Below, piece after piece: positions 1-7,956 of a stretch of DNA of 57,309 nucleotides. The stretch is from positions 1-57,309 of the forward strand of contig NZ_JAPSMC010000014.1 of assembly GCF_026847645.1 (NCBI RefSeq), read 5' to 3'. A program made the translations under genes and the position numbers. How positions within the stretch are numbered: position 1 is the stretch's first letter; each line of letters begins with the position of its first letter. The notes beneath the pieces are model-generated. The model was not told where the DNA came from, made no database searches, and saw only the letters and a program-made list of their open reading frames with translations. This stretch comes from Anoxybacillus sp. J5B_2022 (GTDB lineage Bacteria; Bacillota; Bacilli; Bacillales; Anoxybacillaceae).

Positions 1-59
1 ACTGCATATTGTTTTTGAATCTTTGCTTGATCTGTAGTAAAATGAAAGCGCTCTTGCAT
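1..59 (-). CDS. 5' end of an unidentified gene, cut by the window edge
   Basis: An ATG on the minus strand follows a good ribosome binding site (AAAGGAG, about 7 nt upstream) and opens a frame that stays open to the window edge. The 19 visible codons begin MQERFHFTTDQAK. This is too little to name a family. The gene runs divergently from the YdjM-like gene, and the roughly 180 bases between them presumably hold both promoters. Confidence 0.55.
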   Translation of the reverse strand, partial: MQERFHFTTDQAKIQKQYA

Positions 60-198
60 GGGGATTCTCCTTTCGAATGTTGGATAACACTTTCATTCTA
101 CAGGAGATCCACAAGCAAGGGCTATTTTTATGCTTACTCGATTTTATCTAGCACCACGGGTTAAACAATGTTAAAAAAACGAACAAACATTCCTTTTG

Positions 199-207
199 TG
201 ATATAAT
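199..207 (+). promoter_or_regulatory. Extended -10 promoter element before the YdjM-like gene
   Basis: TGATATAAT is a perfect extended -10 box for the vegetative sigma factor, about 35 bases before the TTG start. No convincing -35 box is visible, which is common for extended -10 promoters. Confidence 0.5.
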
Positions 208-241
208 AAACAAAAATCATTACGTTTGCAGGTGATCCAAA

Positions 242-760
242 TTGCGTTATCATACTCACATTATCACGTCGCTCTGTATTGGGGCGGCGGTAGCATCATA
301 TACATCCTTGCCGTTTACCGCGAGCTATACGGCAGGAGTGGTAATAGGGAGCTTGCTTCCGGATATTGATGAGCCGAAGTCGTATGTCGGACGGCGTTCG
401 CTCGGAATGTCTCATAAAGTGAAGGAAGCGTTTGGTCATCGGGGCATGACGCATTCGCTGTTTGTATGGGCAGTCATTGCTTTCATTGTGACGGTTGAAT
501 CGTCTTCTACATTTTCGATCGGATTGGTGTTAGGATATTTGTTTCATATTATCGAGGACTTTTTGTCGGTTCAAGGAGTGCCGCTTTTATGGCCGTTTCA
601 AACAAAACGTTATAAAATTCCGCTCTATCGAACGGGAAGTGCGTTAGAAACCGTGTTGTTTTACGGAGCGTTTGCGCTGTTGATTTACATAGGAAGCCAA
701 TATCATTTGTTTTATGAATGGTGGCGATCGTTTCTATTACTGCTGCGCCAATGGATGTGA
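242..760 (+). CDS. YdjM-like membrane protein (metal-dependent hydrolase family)
   Basis: This 172-residue integral membrane protein is of the YdjM/DUF457 type, annotated in databases as membrane-bound metal-dependent hydrolases; the substrate is unknown. The sequence shows the family signature GSLLPDIDEP (about residues 36-45), a conserved HRGMTHS segment (about 66-72) and a later FHIIEDF motif, between four or five hydrophobic segments. The Asp and His residues in these motifs are the likely metal ligands. Translation starts at TTG, with a GCAGGTGAT ribosome binding site about 7 nt upstream. It stands alone between divergent and downstream genes. The family assignment is firm but the enzymatic role is not. 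Confidence 0.85.
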   Translation: MRYHTHIITSLCIGAAVASYTSLPFTASYTAGVVIGSLLPDIDEPKSYVGRRSLGMSHKVKEAFGHRGMTHSLFVWAVIAFIVTVESSSTFSIGLVLGYLFHIIEDFLSVQGVPLLWPFQTKRYKIPLYRTGSALETVLFYGAFALLIYIGSQYHLFYEWWRSFLLLLRQWM

Positions 761-839
761 GTGGATAAATTCTTCTTTTCTTTGTCAGTGGAATCTGTTA
801 TGTTTATGTATGTAAGTTGAATGAAGAGAGGTGGGGCTG

Positions 840-1121
840 ATGGAAACGCCCTTCGATTTATTGCCGTATTTATTTTTGTTTAGTGCGTTTTTCGTAGCGA
901 TGAAATGCTACATGAATCAATATAGAAAAAATAAAGCATTTCTTGGCCACGTTACGTTTTATGATGTCAAACGATTTGATCATCATCAATACGATTGCGT
1001 TGTATTGTTTCCAATTTATCGCTTGTTTACATCGCAACAACGGAAAATCCCTGTGCGGGAACGATCGAACGTTTCCGATGAGGAAGGAAGGCCGCTCCTT
1101 GTTCGTTTCATCAGTCATTGA
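840..1121 (+). CDS. mifM: MifM-like translation-arrest leader peptide of yidC2
   Basis: This is a 93-residue protein with one N-terminal membrane segment (about residues 6-22), a basic middle and a C-terminal stretch VSDEEG (residues 78-83). In B. subtilis the gene before yidC2 (yqjG) is mifM, which monitors membrane insertion. Its nascent chain stalls the ribosome at an acidic DEED-type motif unless YidC inserts it, and the stalled ribosome opens a hairpin that hides the yidC2 ribosome binding site. Here the position, length, membrane anchor, acidic arrest-like motif and downstream hairpin all agree. The ATG follows AGAGGTGG. Overall sequence similarity to B. subtilis MifM was judged from memory only, so the symbol is an inference, though a strong one from context. 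Confidence 0.78.
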   Translation: METPFDLLPYLFLFSAFFVAMKCYMNQYRKNKAFLGHVTFYDVKRFDHHQYDCVVLFPIYRLFTSQQRKIPVRERSNVSDEEGRPLLVRFISH

Positions 1122-1134
1122 ACAAACAAGGAGG
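1095..1134 (+). promoter_or_regulatory. Hairpin sequestering the yidC2 Shine-Dalgarno sequence
   Basis: CTCCTTGTT (1095-1103) is perfectly complementary to AACAAGGAG (1125-1133), and after one mismatch GTT pairs with AAC. The 3' arm contains the AAGGAGG ribosome binding site of yidC2. The 5' arm lies 7-15 bases beyond the GGA codon of the arrest-like DEEG motif, so a ribosome paused there would cover it and free the site. This is the geometry described for mifM-yidC2 of B. subtilis. Confidence 0.75.
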
Positions 1135-1140
1135 ATCAAT

Positions 1141-1902
1141 ATGAAGAAAAAATGGGTTTTCGTTTTACTCACGCTGGCAGCGCTGTTAAGCGGTTGCAGT
1201 AACAATGCACCGATTAATGAACATAGCCAAGGAATATGGGATCATTATTTTGTTTATCCGATGTCAAAATTGCTTTTGATGCTCGGAAGCGGATTTGGCG
1301 GAAACTACGGGTTAGCGATTATTGCTGTGACGCTAATCGTTCGCTTTGCGTTATTACCGTTAATGTTAAAGCAGTTCAAAGCGTCGCTGGCGATGCAAAA
1401 ACTTCGTCCAGAAATGCAAAAGTTGCAAGAAAAGTATAAAGGCAAAGATATGGAAACACAACAAAAGCTACAGCAAGAAATGATGCAGCTGTATCAGAAG
1501 CATGGGGTAAATCCGGTGAGCGGCTGCTTACCGGCGCTCATTCAAATGCCGATTTTTATGGCGCTTTATTACGCCATTCGGCGTACGGAAGAAATTACGA
1601 CGCATTCGTTTTTATGGGTGGAGCTCGGTCATCGTGACCCATATTTTATTTTGCCGGTTTTAGCGGCGGTGACGACGTTTATTTCAATGAAGCTGTCGCC
1701 ATCCATGACAGATCAGCAAATGCCGCAAATGGCGATGATGATCTATATTATGCCGCTCATGATTTTTATGGGGGCAAGCTCTGTTCCGTCCGCTTTATCG
1801 CTCTATTGGGTCGTCGGCGGGTGCTTTTCGATCATTCAATCATTGATTTTGCGAATGCAGTTGAAATCGGTGAAAGTAGCAAAAAAAAGACATATAGGGT
1901 AA
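1141..1902 (+). CDS. yidC2: Membrane protein insertase YidC2 (YqjG/OxaA2)
   Basis: This 253-residue YidC/Oxa1 family insertase places proteins into the membrane with or without Sec. It has a lipoprotein signal peptide with lipobox LLSGC (lipid-modified Cys19), then the conserved first transmembrane helix carrying the essential arginine (IVRFALLPL), a charged coiled hairpin (about residues 85-120), and further helices with the ALYYAIRR and PSALSLYW family motifs. It lacks the long periplasmic domain of the E. coli protein, as is normal in Firmicutes. The start was set at the ATG after AAGGAGG; the same frame is open further upstream but there it overlaps the mifM-like gene. Translation is probably controlled by that leader. 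Confidence 0.93.
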   Translation: MKKKWVFVLLTLAALLSGCSNNAPINEHSQGIWDHYFVYPMSKLLLMLGSGFGGNYGLAIIAVTLIVRFALLPLMLKQFKASLAMQKLRPEMQKLQEKYKGKDMETQQKLQQEMMQLYQKHGVNPVSGCLPALIQMPIFMALYYAIRRTEEITTHSFLWVELGHRDPYFILPVLAAVTTFISMKLSPSMTDQQMPQMAMMIYIMPLMIFMGASSVPSALSLYWVVGGCFSIIQSLILRMQLKSVKVAKKRHIG

Positions 1903-1908
1903 AAAAGC

Positions 1909-1942
1909 ACGCTGCTTCTTGCTAAGGGAAGCAGCGTATTTG
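1909..1942 (+). terminator. Terminator after yidC2
   Basis: Ten-base stem ACGCTGCTTC / GAAGCAGCGT with a 9-base loop begins 7 bases after the yidC2 stop. The T-run is short, so termination may be partial. Confidence 0.6.
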
Positions 1943-1961
1943 ACCGTTTAAGATATGGTAG

Positions 1962-2561
1962 TTATTCTTTTTCGTTTTGGACCTTTTTTATCCATATCTG
2001 TAATTCTGTTTTTTCGGTGAGTGTTTCAGTATGGTTGTATAAGTAGTCAAGGTCGATTTTTTCAAAATACGTATAAAGCAGGCGATAGCCCCATTCGCGA
2101 TCGACCCCGCTTTTCCAATGCACAGCTGCACGAAGACGATCTAAAATAATATCTTCAATTCCAATCACATACACTTTTCGTTGACCAATAGGAAAGACCG
2201 TTACTTTGTTATAGTCCCCAGCTAAAGTACGATCAGGGATTTCGATGGCTAGCCCGATGTCTGGATGAACCCAATATCGCCCTTCTTTTTCAAAGCCTAG
2301 ATCGAGCAAAATTTTGTCTGCCTTTTCGCTGCCGCTAAGGACAAAATCAATATCTTGTGTCGTGTATTCTTGCAGTGTATAGATTTCAACAGAAAGTCCG
2401 CCTACGATAATTGGCTTTAGCTTTTCTTGTTCCATTATTTCGGTAATAATGGCCGCTGCTTCAATCATTTTTTCGAATTTGTTTTTATGCTTTAAATTGA
2501 CAAGTTCCTTCCTTGCTTTTGCAATATTTTGCAATGATAAACACCCTGCTTTCTGGATCAT
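1962..2561 (-). CDS. Nucleotidyltransferase-fold protein
   Basis: The protein of up to 199 residues has the signature of the minimal nucleotidyltransferase superfamily. It carries a Gly-Gly pair (VGGLSVEIY, about residues 53-61) followed by an Asp-x-Asp catalytic motif (TTQDIDF, about 67-73), then an alpha/beta body. Relatives include substrate-unknown transferases and the toxin halves of some two-gene systems. The start is uncertain: the first ATG lies 77 bases inside the upstream gene behind a weak GGAG, and a later ATG (KMIEAA, residue 32) has a GGAAGGAA rather far upstream. Either way it is translationally coupled to the preceding small gene. No function can be assigned beyond the fold. 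Confidence 0.7.
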   Translation of the reverse strand: MIQKAGCLSLQNIAKARKELVNLKHKNKFEKMIEAAAIITEIMEQEKLKPIIVGGLSVEIYTLQEYTTQDIDFVLSGSEKADKILLDLGFEKEGRYWVHPDIGLAIEIPDRTLAGDYNKVTVFPIGQRKVYVIGIEDIILDRLRAAVHWKSGVDREWGYRLLYTYFEKIDLDYLYNHTETLTEKTELQIWIKKVQNEKE

Positions 2562-2802
2562 ATGTTATGTCTCCGTTTTTTATCGCCCTCTGAATTTTTT
2601 GCCGACAAATGCGATTTAGCGCACGAATTTCATCCTCATCTCTAGGGCGTCTTCGTTTCATATCCCATCCTTCCTCTTTTGTTTGGGCACGAAATTTACC
2701 GACCGCATAATCAACTGTCCGTCCTACGTCTCCTAACAGGCGTTTCACTTCATCTAATGACATATTGCGCATACATACCACATCCATATAGAATATTGTC
2801 AT
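2485..2802 (-). CDS. Hypothetical protein paired with the nucleotidyltransferase
   Basis: This protein of up to 105 residues is not recognised. It has an N-terminal MSLDEVKRLLGDVGRTV segment that looks helical, a very basic centre (MKRRRPRDEDEIRAL) and a short C-terminus. Its 3' end overlaps the nucleotidyltransferase gene by up to 77 bases, so the two are probably one operon. The first ATG has no clear ribosome binding site, and ATGs 10 and 13 codons later are alternatives. The two-gene layout (small basic protein then a nucleotidyltransferase) recalls toxin-antitoxin pairs, but no sequence signature supports that here. Confidence 0.5.
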   Translation of the reverse strand: MTIFYMDVVCMRNMSLDEVKRLLGDVGRTVDYAVGKFRAQTKEEGWDMKRRRPRDEDEIRALNRICRQKIQRAIKNGDITYDPESRVFIIAKYCKSKEGTCQFKA

Positions 2803-2845
2803 TGTGTTTGGTCATGCCAAAACTTTTAAAGAGGTTTGCTCACGG

Positions 2846-3035
2846 GTGTTGATTACTCATTATTTTATTAAAAAACATAGAATTATATGGCCGAACACAA
2901 GCTTTTCTGCCTTTGCCCTCGAACAAGAACGCCGGCGGGCAAATGTCATTTGTCCGCAAAGCGTCCATTGTTCGACAACGGCAGAAAAGATAGGAATAGA
3001 GCGATGTCAACTGGTTTTTATTGGTTAATCAACAC
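2846..3035. repeat. Palindromic repeat element, copy 1
   Basis: The element is bounded by perfect 10-base inverted repeats GTGTTGATTA / TAATCAACAC. Inside, nested arms (CTTTTCTGCC 2902-2911 with GGCAGAAAAG 2980-2989; TCGAACAA 2919-2926 with TTGTTCGA 2968-2975; an apex around GCGGGCAAATG) would fold into one long hairpin. A second, inverted copy lies at 23761-23999. Short frames inside both copies look conserved only because the nucleotide sequence is repeated. It occupies most of the gene-free gap between the nucleotidyltransferase pair and pepF. Confidence 0.75.
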
Positions 3036-3153
3036 GCCTGATATTTGCTACAAAAACTTTAGAAATAGCTACTTGAAATCAATCGTGCGAGTGGCATGAT
3101 CCTTGTGTCATACAATATTATAGCACAGCTAAAAAGTCCGTTCACAGAAAATG

Positions 3154-5019
3154 CTACAGTTTCCTTTGTTTGCGTAAAAGTTGTTCCATTTCGTCAACGA
3201 GCGAGTCGAAGTAGGTGAGAAGGTTGTTGAGCGGCTTCGGTGACATCATATCGACTCCGGCTTTTTTCAATAACGGAATCGGATCATCAGATGTGCCGGA
3301 GCTTAAAAACTGCAAATAACGTTTCGTCGCTGTGCCGGATCGATCTTCTTTTATTTGTTTCACGAGTTCGAATGATGCAGCCAAAGATGTTGCATATTTG
3401 TAGACGTAAAACGCATCGTAAAAGTGAGGGATGCGCAGCCAGCCGAGCGCTGTTTCCGAATCGACGGCATACGCAGGTCCGTAATATTTTTTCAGCAAGC
3501 GAAGCCACATCTTATTCAGTTCTTCCGCAGTTAAACTTTCCCCGTTGCGCACTTTCTCGTGAATGGCCTGTTCAAATTCGGAATACATCACTTGCGTATA
3601 TAATGCGCCACGAATTTGGTCGATTTGTTGGTTCAGTAAGTACAGTTTTTCTTCATCTGTTTTCGCCTGTTGCAGTAAGTACTCCATCATGAGCCATTCG
3701 TTCGCTGTTGAGGCGACTTCGGCGGTAAAGATCGACTGGCCGGAATAATGGTACGGCTGCGTTTTATTTGTAAAGACGGAGTTCATCGCATGGCCGATTT
3801 CGTGGGCAATCGTCAGCACTTCATCTAGCGATTGATCGTAGTTTAATAAAACGAACGGGTGCGTATCATACGCGCCTGTATTATACCCGCCTGTATATTT
3901 TTTTGGACGCGGATAAACGTCAAGCCAGCGATGGTGAAAAGCATATTGGACTTGTTTTACATATTCGTTTCCTAGCGGTTTTAATCCTTCCAGAATAAGC
4001 GCTTGCGCTTTTTCGATCGGAAATTTCATGTTGTTCGCGACAGATGGCGATATAAGCGGAACATATAAATCGTAGCTATGAACTTGTTCCAGTTGTAACG
4101 CCTTTTTTCTCAGTTCGATATAGCGATGCAGCGACGGCAATCGATCGTTGACGGTGGAAAGCAAATTGTCAAATACTTGTTTTGGCACGTCATCGGCAGC
4201 GAGCGCCGCCTCAAGGCCAGAGTTGTACCGCCGCGCTTTTGCGTATAGTTCGTCTGCTTTTACAGAGGCGTATAATGTGGCGGCCGCCGTGTTTTGTATC
4301 CTTTCAAAGCTGTTAAAAAATGTTTGAAACACTTGTTTGCGATACGCGCGGTTAGGATGTTCCAACGCTCTTAAAAAGTTTCCTCCGGTCAAAGATACCG
4401 CTTTTCCGTCCGCATCTTTCATCGTTGGCGGAGTGTAATCGCCGCGCGCAGCATGGTTATAAATGTTTTCTGCCTCATCAGCGAGCGGTGAAAGCTTAGC
4501 GAGTAGTTGTTCTTCTTTTTTCGATAATGTATGTTGCTTTCGTTCTAGTAGTTCGGCAAAATAGCGAGCATACGGCTTTAATTGCTTGCTTTTTTGCCAT
4601 TTCACTAGCGTTTCTTTTGGAAGCGATAAAAGTTCTGGTTCGATAAAAGCGGTCGCTGTGGCGTAATCGGCAGCGAGCGTTTCAACTTTTGCTTTTAAAC
4701 GTGCCGCTTGTTTGTCTTCAATGTCTAAGTCTTGTTGCAGCTGGGCATACAGTGATAGTTTTTCGAGTTTGCGCGCTACTTGTTCGTGTGTGGCAAATAG
4801 TTGAGCGACAGTGCTTTCTTTCTTTAGCTTTCCTTGATACGATGATAATAGCGGCAGCATGTTCGCCACGAGCTTATAATCTTGATTAAAATCGTGCTCG
4901 GAAGGGTAAATGTCAGCAAGATTCCATGTGTATACCGAATCGTTTTTTATTTCTGCCGCTTTCGTTTCGCTAGGCAAGATGATCGATAGCGCAAGAGCGA
5001 TGGAACATAATCGTTTCAT
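3154..5019 (-). CDS. pepF: Secreted oligoendopeptidase F (M3B metallopeptidase)
   Basis: This 621-residue zinc peptidase is of the PepF/oligoendopeptidase F family, which cleaves short peptides. The zinc motif HEIGH lies at residues 406-410, in the usual family setting (LDEVLTIAHEIGHAMNS), followed by the third-ligand region TAEVASTANEW. Most PepF proteins are cytoplasmic; this one starts with a hydrophobic signal peptide ending near PSETKAAE, so it is probably exported. A strong AAAGGAG site precedes the ATG. It runs divergently from topB with about 80 bases between. Family membership is certain; export is inferred from the N-terminus alone. Confidence 0.92.
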   Translation of the reverse strand: MKRLCSIALALSIILPSETKAAEIKNDSVYTWNLADIYPSEHDFNQDYKLVANMLPLLSSYQGKLKKESTVAQLFATHEQVARKLEKLSLYAQLQQDLDIEDKQAARLKAKVETLAADYATATAFIEPELLSLPKETLVKWQKSKQLKPYARYFAELLERKQHTLSKKEEQLLAKLSPLADEAENIYNHAARGDYTPPTMKDADGKAVSLTGGNFLRALEHPNRAYRKQVFQTFFNSFERIQNTAAATLYASVKADELYAKARRYNSGLEAALAADDVPKQVFDNLLSTVNDRLPSLHRYIELRKKALQLEQVHSYDLYVPLISPSVANNMKFPIEKAQALILEGLKPLGNEYVKQVQYAFHHRWLDVYPRPKKYTGGYNTGAYDTHPFVLLNYDQSLDEVLTIAHEIGHAMNSVFTNKTQPYHYSGQSIFTAEVASTANEWLMMEYLLQQAKTDEEKLYLLNQQIDQIRGALYTQVMYSEFEQAIHEKVRNGESLTAEELNKMWLRLLKKYYGPAYAVDSETALGWLRIPHFYDAFYVYKYATSLAASFELVKQIKEDRSGTATKRYLQFLSSGTSDDPIPLLKKAGVDMMSPKPLNNLLTYFDSLVDEMEQLLRKQRKL

Positions 5020-5100
5020 GTGGCAGCTCCTTTCCTTATTTTTCTATTGTACAGGTAGTATGCACAAAATGATCATGTTTATGAAAGGAAGAAAAAATAG

Positions 5101-7254
5101 ATGAAAGTCATTATCGCGGAAAAGCCGGATCAAGGCGCGACGTTGGCGTCGATTTTTCAAACAAAAAAGCATCAAGGTTATATCGAAATTTTTCCGAATG
5201 AGCTTTTTCCAAAAGGGGCGTACATGACATGGGCGGTGGGGCATCTTTTGCAGCTCGCGCCTCCTGAACGGTACCGTCCGGAATGGAAGCAGTGGAAGCT
5301 TGAAACGTTGCCGATTATTCCTGATCGCTTTCAATATGAAGTCGAAAAAGCGAAAGCAAAGCAATTTCATATTGTGAAAGAGTTACTTCGAAAACCGGAA
5401 GTGACGGAAATTATTCATGCCGGAGATGCCGGAAGAGAAGGGGAATTAATTGTTCGCAACATTATCCATATGAGCGGTGTGAAAAAGCCAATGAAACGGC
5501 TTTGGATTTCGTCGTTGACACCAAAGGCGATCGAAGAGGGGTTTCGAACGCTTTTAGAGGAGAAAGAAACGCGTCCTTTATATGAAGAAGCGTATGCGCG
5601 CGCGTGCGCCGATTGGCTCGTCGGCATGAACGCCTCGCGCGTTTATAGCATTTTATTAAAACAAAAAGGCATGAACGACGTCTTTTCCGCCGGACGGGTG
5701 CAAACGCCGACATTGGCGTTGATTGTGAAGCGGGAAAAGGAAATTGAACGATTTCAGCCGGAGCCGTTTTGGGAAGTAATGGCGACGTTCGATATCGGGG
5801 GCAAGCGCTATGAGGGCAAATGGGTAAAAGATGATGAGTCGCGGGTCAACGATCCAGAATTGGCGAAAAAAATCGCCGCGTTTTGTGAACAAAAGCAGGC
5901 AGAAGTGAGCGAAGTGAAAACAGAGCGAAAAGTATTTCAGCCGCCGCTTTTATTTAATTTATCTTCGCTTCAAGCAACGGCGAACAAGCTGTACCAATTT
6001 TCGCCGAAAAAGACGTTGGATATTTTGCAAAAGTTATACCAAAAAGGAATCGTATCGTACCCGCGGTCGGATTCGAACTATGTGACAAAGGGAGAAGCGG
6101 AAACATTTCCCGAGATTTTGCAAAAATTAAGCCAATTTCCAGCATACCAGCCGTTTTTCCCGCTGCCAACTAAAACAATTTTACATAATAAACGTTATGT
6201 TAACGAAAAGAAAGTAACCGACCATTATGCGATTATCCCGACGGAACAAGTGGTCGATCCAGAAAAATTATCTGCCGACGAGCGCAACATTTATGACTTA
6301 GTCGTCAAGCGTTTACTTGCGGCGCATCATGAAGATGCTATTTTTGATTACACGACGGTGACGACGCTTGTCGATGGACGGGCGACATTTATTTCAAAAG
6401 GAAAACAGCAAATTCAAGAAGGGTGGCGAAAAATTATTGTTCAGCGTGATGAAGACGATGCCGCGATTCTTCCGCCTCTTGCCGAAGGGGAGCACGGACA
6501 TGTCGTAAACGTTCATGTGAAAGAGGGAAAAACGCAGCCGCCGAAGCGATATACGGAAGGACAACTCATTACGCTGATGAAAACAGCAGGAAAGTTTTTA
6601 GAAAACGAAGAATTGGAAAAAGTGCTGGCGAAAACGGAAGGGCTCGGCACGGAAGCAACGCGGGCCGGCATTATTACGATGCTGAAAGAACGAAAGTATA
6701 TCGAGGTCAAGAAAAATCAAGTATATGCGACCGACAAGGCGAAAGTATTGATCGAGGCGATCGGCGATAAAATTTTAGCGTCACCGGAAATGACGGCGAA
6801 ATGGGAACAGCGTTTAAGCGAAATTGGCGAAGGGAAGGCGTCGGCTTCCGCGTTTATGGAACAAGTCAAAAAATTATCGGCGAAAATCGTTGCCGATGCG
6901 CTGGAAATGTCGAAAGCATGGGATTTCACCGGTCTTGATACCGCTTCGATTCAACGGACGACGTCAAAAGCAACGCTCGGAAAACCGGTCGGTACATGCA
7001 AATATTGCGGCGGTACCGTCATTGACAAGGGGCAGTTTTACGGCTGTACCAACTATGGCAAAACGAAATGTACGTTCACGATTTCGAAAATGATTCTCGG
7101 GAAAAAAATATCGCAAACGAACGTAAAAAAGCTGTTGCAACACGGCAAAACCGATTTAATCAAAGGATTTAAAAAAGGCGAAAAAACGTTTGATGCGTAT
7201 CTTGTATGGGATGACAACGAGAAAAAGATGATTTTCTCGTTTCCAAAAAAATAG
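5101..7254 (+). CDS. topB: DNA topoisomerase III
   Basis: This 717-residue type IA topoisomerase relaxes negative supercoils and decatenates DNA by cutting one strand. The N-terminal Toprim domain starts at once (IIAEKPDQ...) and contains HAGDAGREGELI. The catalytic tyrosine is in VSYPRSDS (Tyr320). A single C-terminal zinc ribbon (CKYCGG ... CTNYGKTKC) is followed by a short basic tail. The length fits TopB of Bacillus. The ATG follows AAAGGAAG. It is a single-gene unit ended by a weak hairpin. Confidence 0.95.
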   Translation: MKVIIAEKPDQGATLASIFQTKKHQGYIEIFPNELFPKGAYMTWAVGHLLQLAPPERYRPEWKQWKLETLPIIPDRFQYEVEKAKAKQFHIVKELLRKPEVTEIIHAGDAGREGELIVRNIIHMSGVKKPMKRLWISSLTPKAIEEGFRTLLEEKETRPLYEEAYARACADWLVGMNASRVYSILLKQKGMNDVFSAGRVQTPTLALIVKREKEIERFQPEPFWEVMATFDIGGKRYEGKWVKDDESRVNDPELAKKIAAFCEQKQAEVSEVKTERKVFQPPLLFNLSSLQATANKLYQFSPKKTLDILQKLYQKGIVSYPRSDSNYVTKGEAETFPEILQKLSQFPAYQPFFPLPTKTILHNKRYVNEKKVTDHYAIIPTEQVVDPEKLSADERNIYDLVVKRLLAAHHEDAIFDYTTVTTLVDGRATFISKGKQQIQEGWRKIIVQRDEDDAAILPPLAEGEHGHVVNVHVKEGKTQPPKRYTEGQLITLMKTAGKFLENEELEKVLAKTEGLGTEATRAGIITMLKERKYIEVKKNQVYATDKAKVLIEAIGDKILASPEMTAKWEQRLSEIGEGKASASAFMEQVKKLSAKIVADALEMSKAWDFTGLDTASIQRTTSKATLGKPVGTCKYCGGTVIDKGQFYGCTNYGKTKCTFTISKMILGKKISQTNVKKLLQHGKTDLIKGFKKGEKTFDAYLVWDDNEKKMIFSFPKK

Positions 7255-7286
7255 CGTTGCTTCTTCAAGGAGTAACGTTATTTTTA
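7255..7286 (+). terminator. Terminator after topB
   Basis: A roughly nine-pair stem with two G-T pairs (CGTTGCTTC / GGAGTAACG) is followed by TTATTTTTAT, directly behind the topB stop. Confidence 0.55.
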
Positions 7287-7393
7287 TACGATAATAATGT
7301 TATGTAAACTTAAAAAATCGTACATTTTAGCAGGATTTTGCCGATCCGTATCAAATAATAATAATAGAAAAGAAAATGGGGAAGGAGATTTTT

Positions 7394-7873
7394 GTGAAAA
7401 CGGCGGATTTATGTGATCAATTTTTAGAAAAGTTGCAAGTTTGTCAATTGCCTCTGCATTCTTACGGAGGGAAAAAAGAGTTTTCCGGACCGATTGCTAC
7501 GGTCGATGTGTTTGAAGATAATGTGCTCGTCCGCGAGGCGCTTGAAACGGTTCCAGCAGGGACGGTTTTAGTCGTCGACGGAAAAGGATCGCGAAATTGT
7601 GCGCTTCTTGGCGACCGTCTGGCACAAATTGCTTGCGAGCGCGGTCTTGCTGGTGTCATTATCAACGGCTGCATTCGCGATTCGGCGGAAATCGCCGCGA
7701 TGCCGCTTGGAGTCATGGCCATTGGTACATGTCCGGTCAAAAGCAAAAAAGAAGGAAAAGGATTGCGCGATGCCGTACTTGAATTTGGCGGCGTGCGCTG
7801 GGAGCCGGGCACTTATGTATATGCTGACAGCGATGGCATCGTTGTTTCGCAAACAAAACTTTCTGAAAAATAA
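7394..7873 (+). CDS. RraA-family protein (aldolase/RNase E regulator fold)
   Basis: This 159-residue protein is of the RraA fold, once annotated as MenG. Family members are either regulators of RNase E or class II 4-hydroxy-4-methyl-2-oxoglutarate / oxaloacetate-decarboxylating aldolases. The metal and substrate motif GVIINGCIRD is present with its conserved Arg-Asp, as is the earlier VDGKGSRNCALLGD loop. Bacillaceae lack a classical RNase E, so a small-molecule lyase role is the more likely one. The start was placed at GTG behind GAAGGAGA; an in-frame ATG 18 bases upstream lies before this site. It precedes the cobalamin riboswitch but is not under it. Confidence 0.85.
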   Translation: MKTADLCDQFLEKLQVCQLPLHSYGGKKEFSGPIATVDVFEDNVLVREALETVPAGTVLVVDGKGSRNCALLGDRLAQIACERGLAGVIINGCIRDSAEIAAMPLGVMAIGTCPVKSKKEGKGLRDAVLEFGGVRWEPGTYVYADSDGIVVSQTKLSEK

Positions 7874-7880
7874 AAAATAG

Positions 7881-7910
7881 TTGACTCTTTTCCAAAACTT
7901 ATCTTATTAT
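7881..7910 (+). promoter_or_regulatory. Promoter of the cobalamin operon
   Basis: TTGACT and TATTAT are separated by 18 bases and lie about 45 bases before the riboswitch aptamer, downstream of the RraA gene stop. This is the only good sigma-A match ahead of the 16-gene operon. Confidence 0.65.
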
Positions 7911-7956
7911 TGTGAATGAACAACTTGTTCCGTAAAAACTGAATAAATCGTCAAAA

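Noticed and set aside
943-1140. Upstream extension of the yidC2 frame
   Set aside because: The frame is open but overlaps the mifM-like gene, lacks a ribosome binding site and would bury the lipoprotein signal peptide.
2804-3099. Two overlapping short frames, with a similar frame on the minus strand at 23772-23999
   Set aside because: They lie inside the palindromic repeat; protein similarity follows from nucleotide repetition, and no ribosome binding sites are present.
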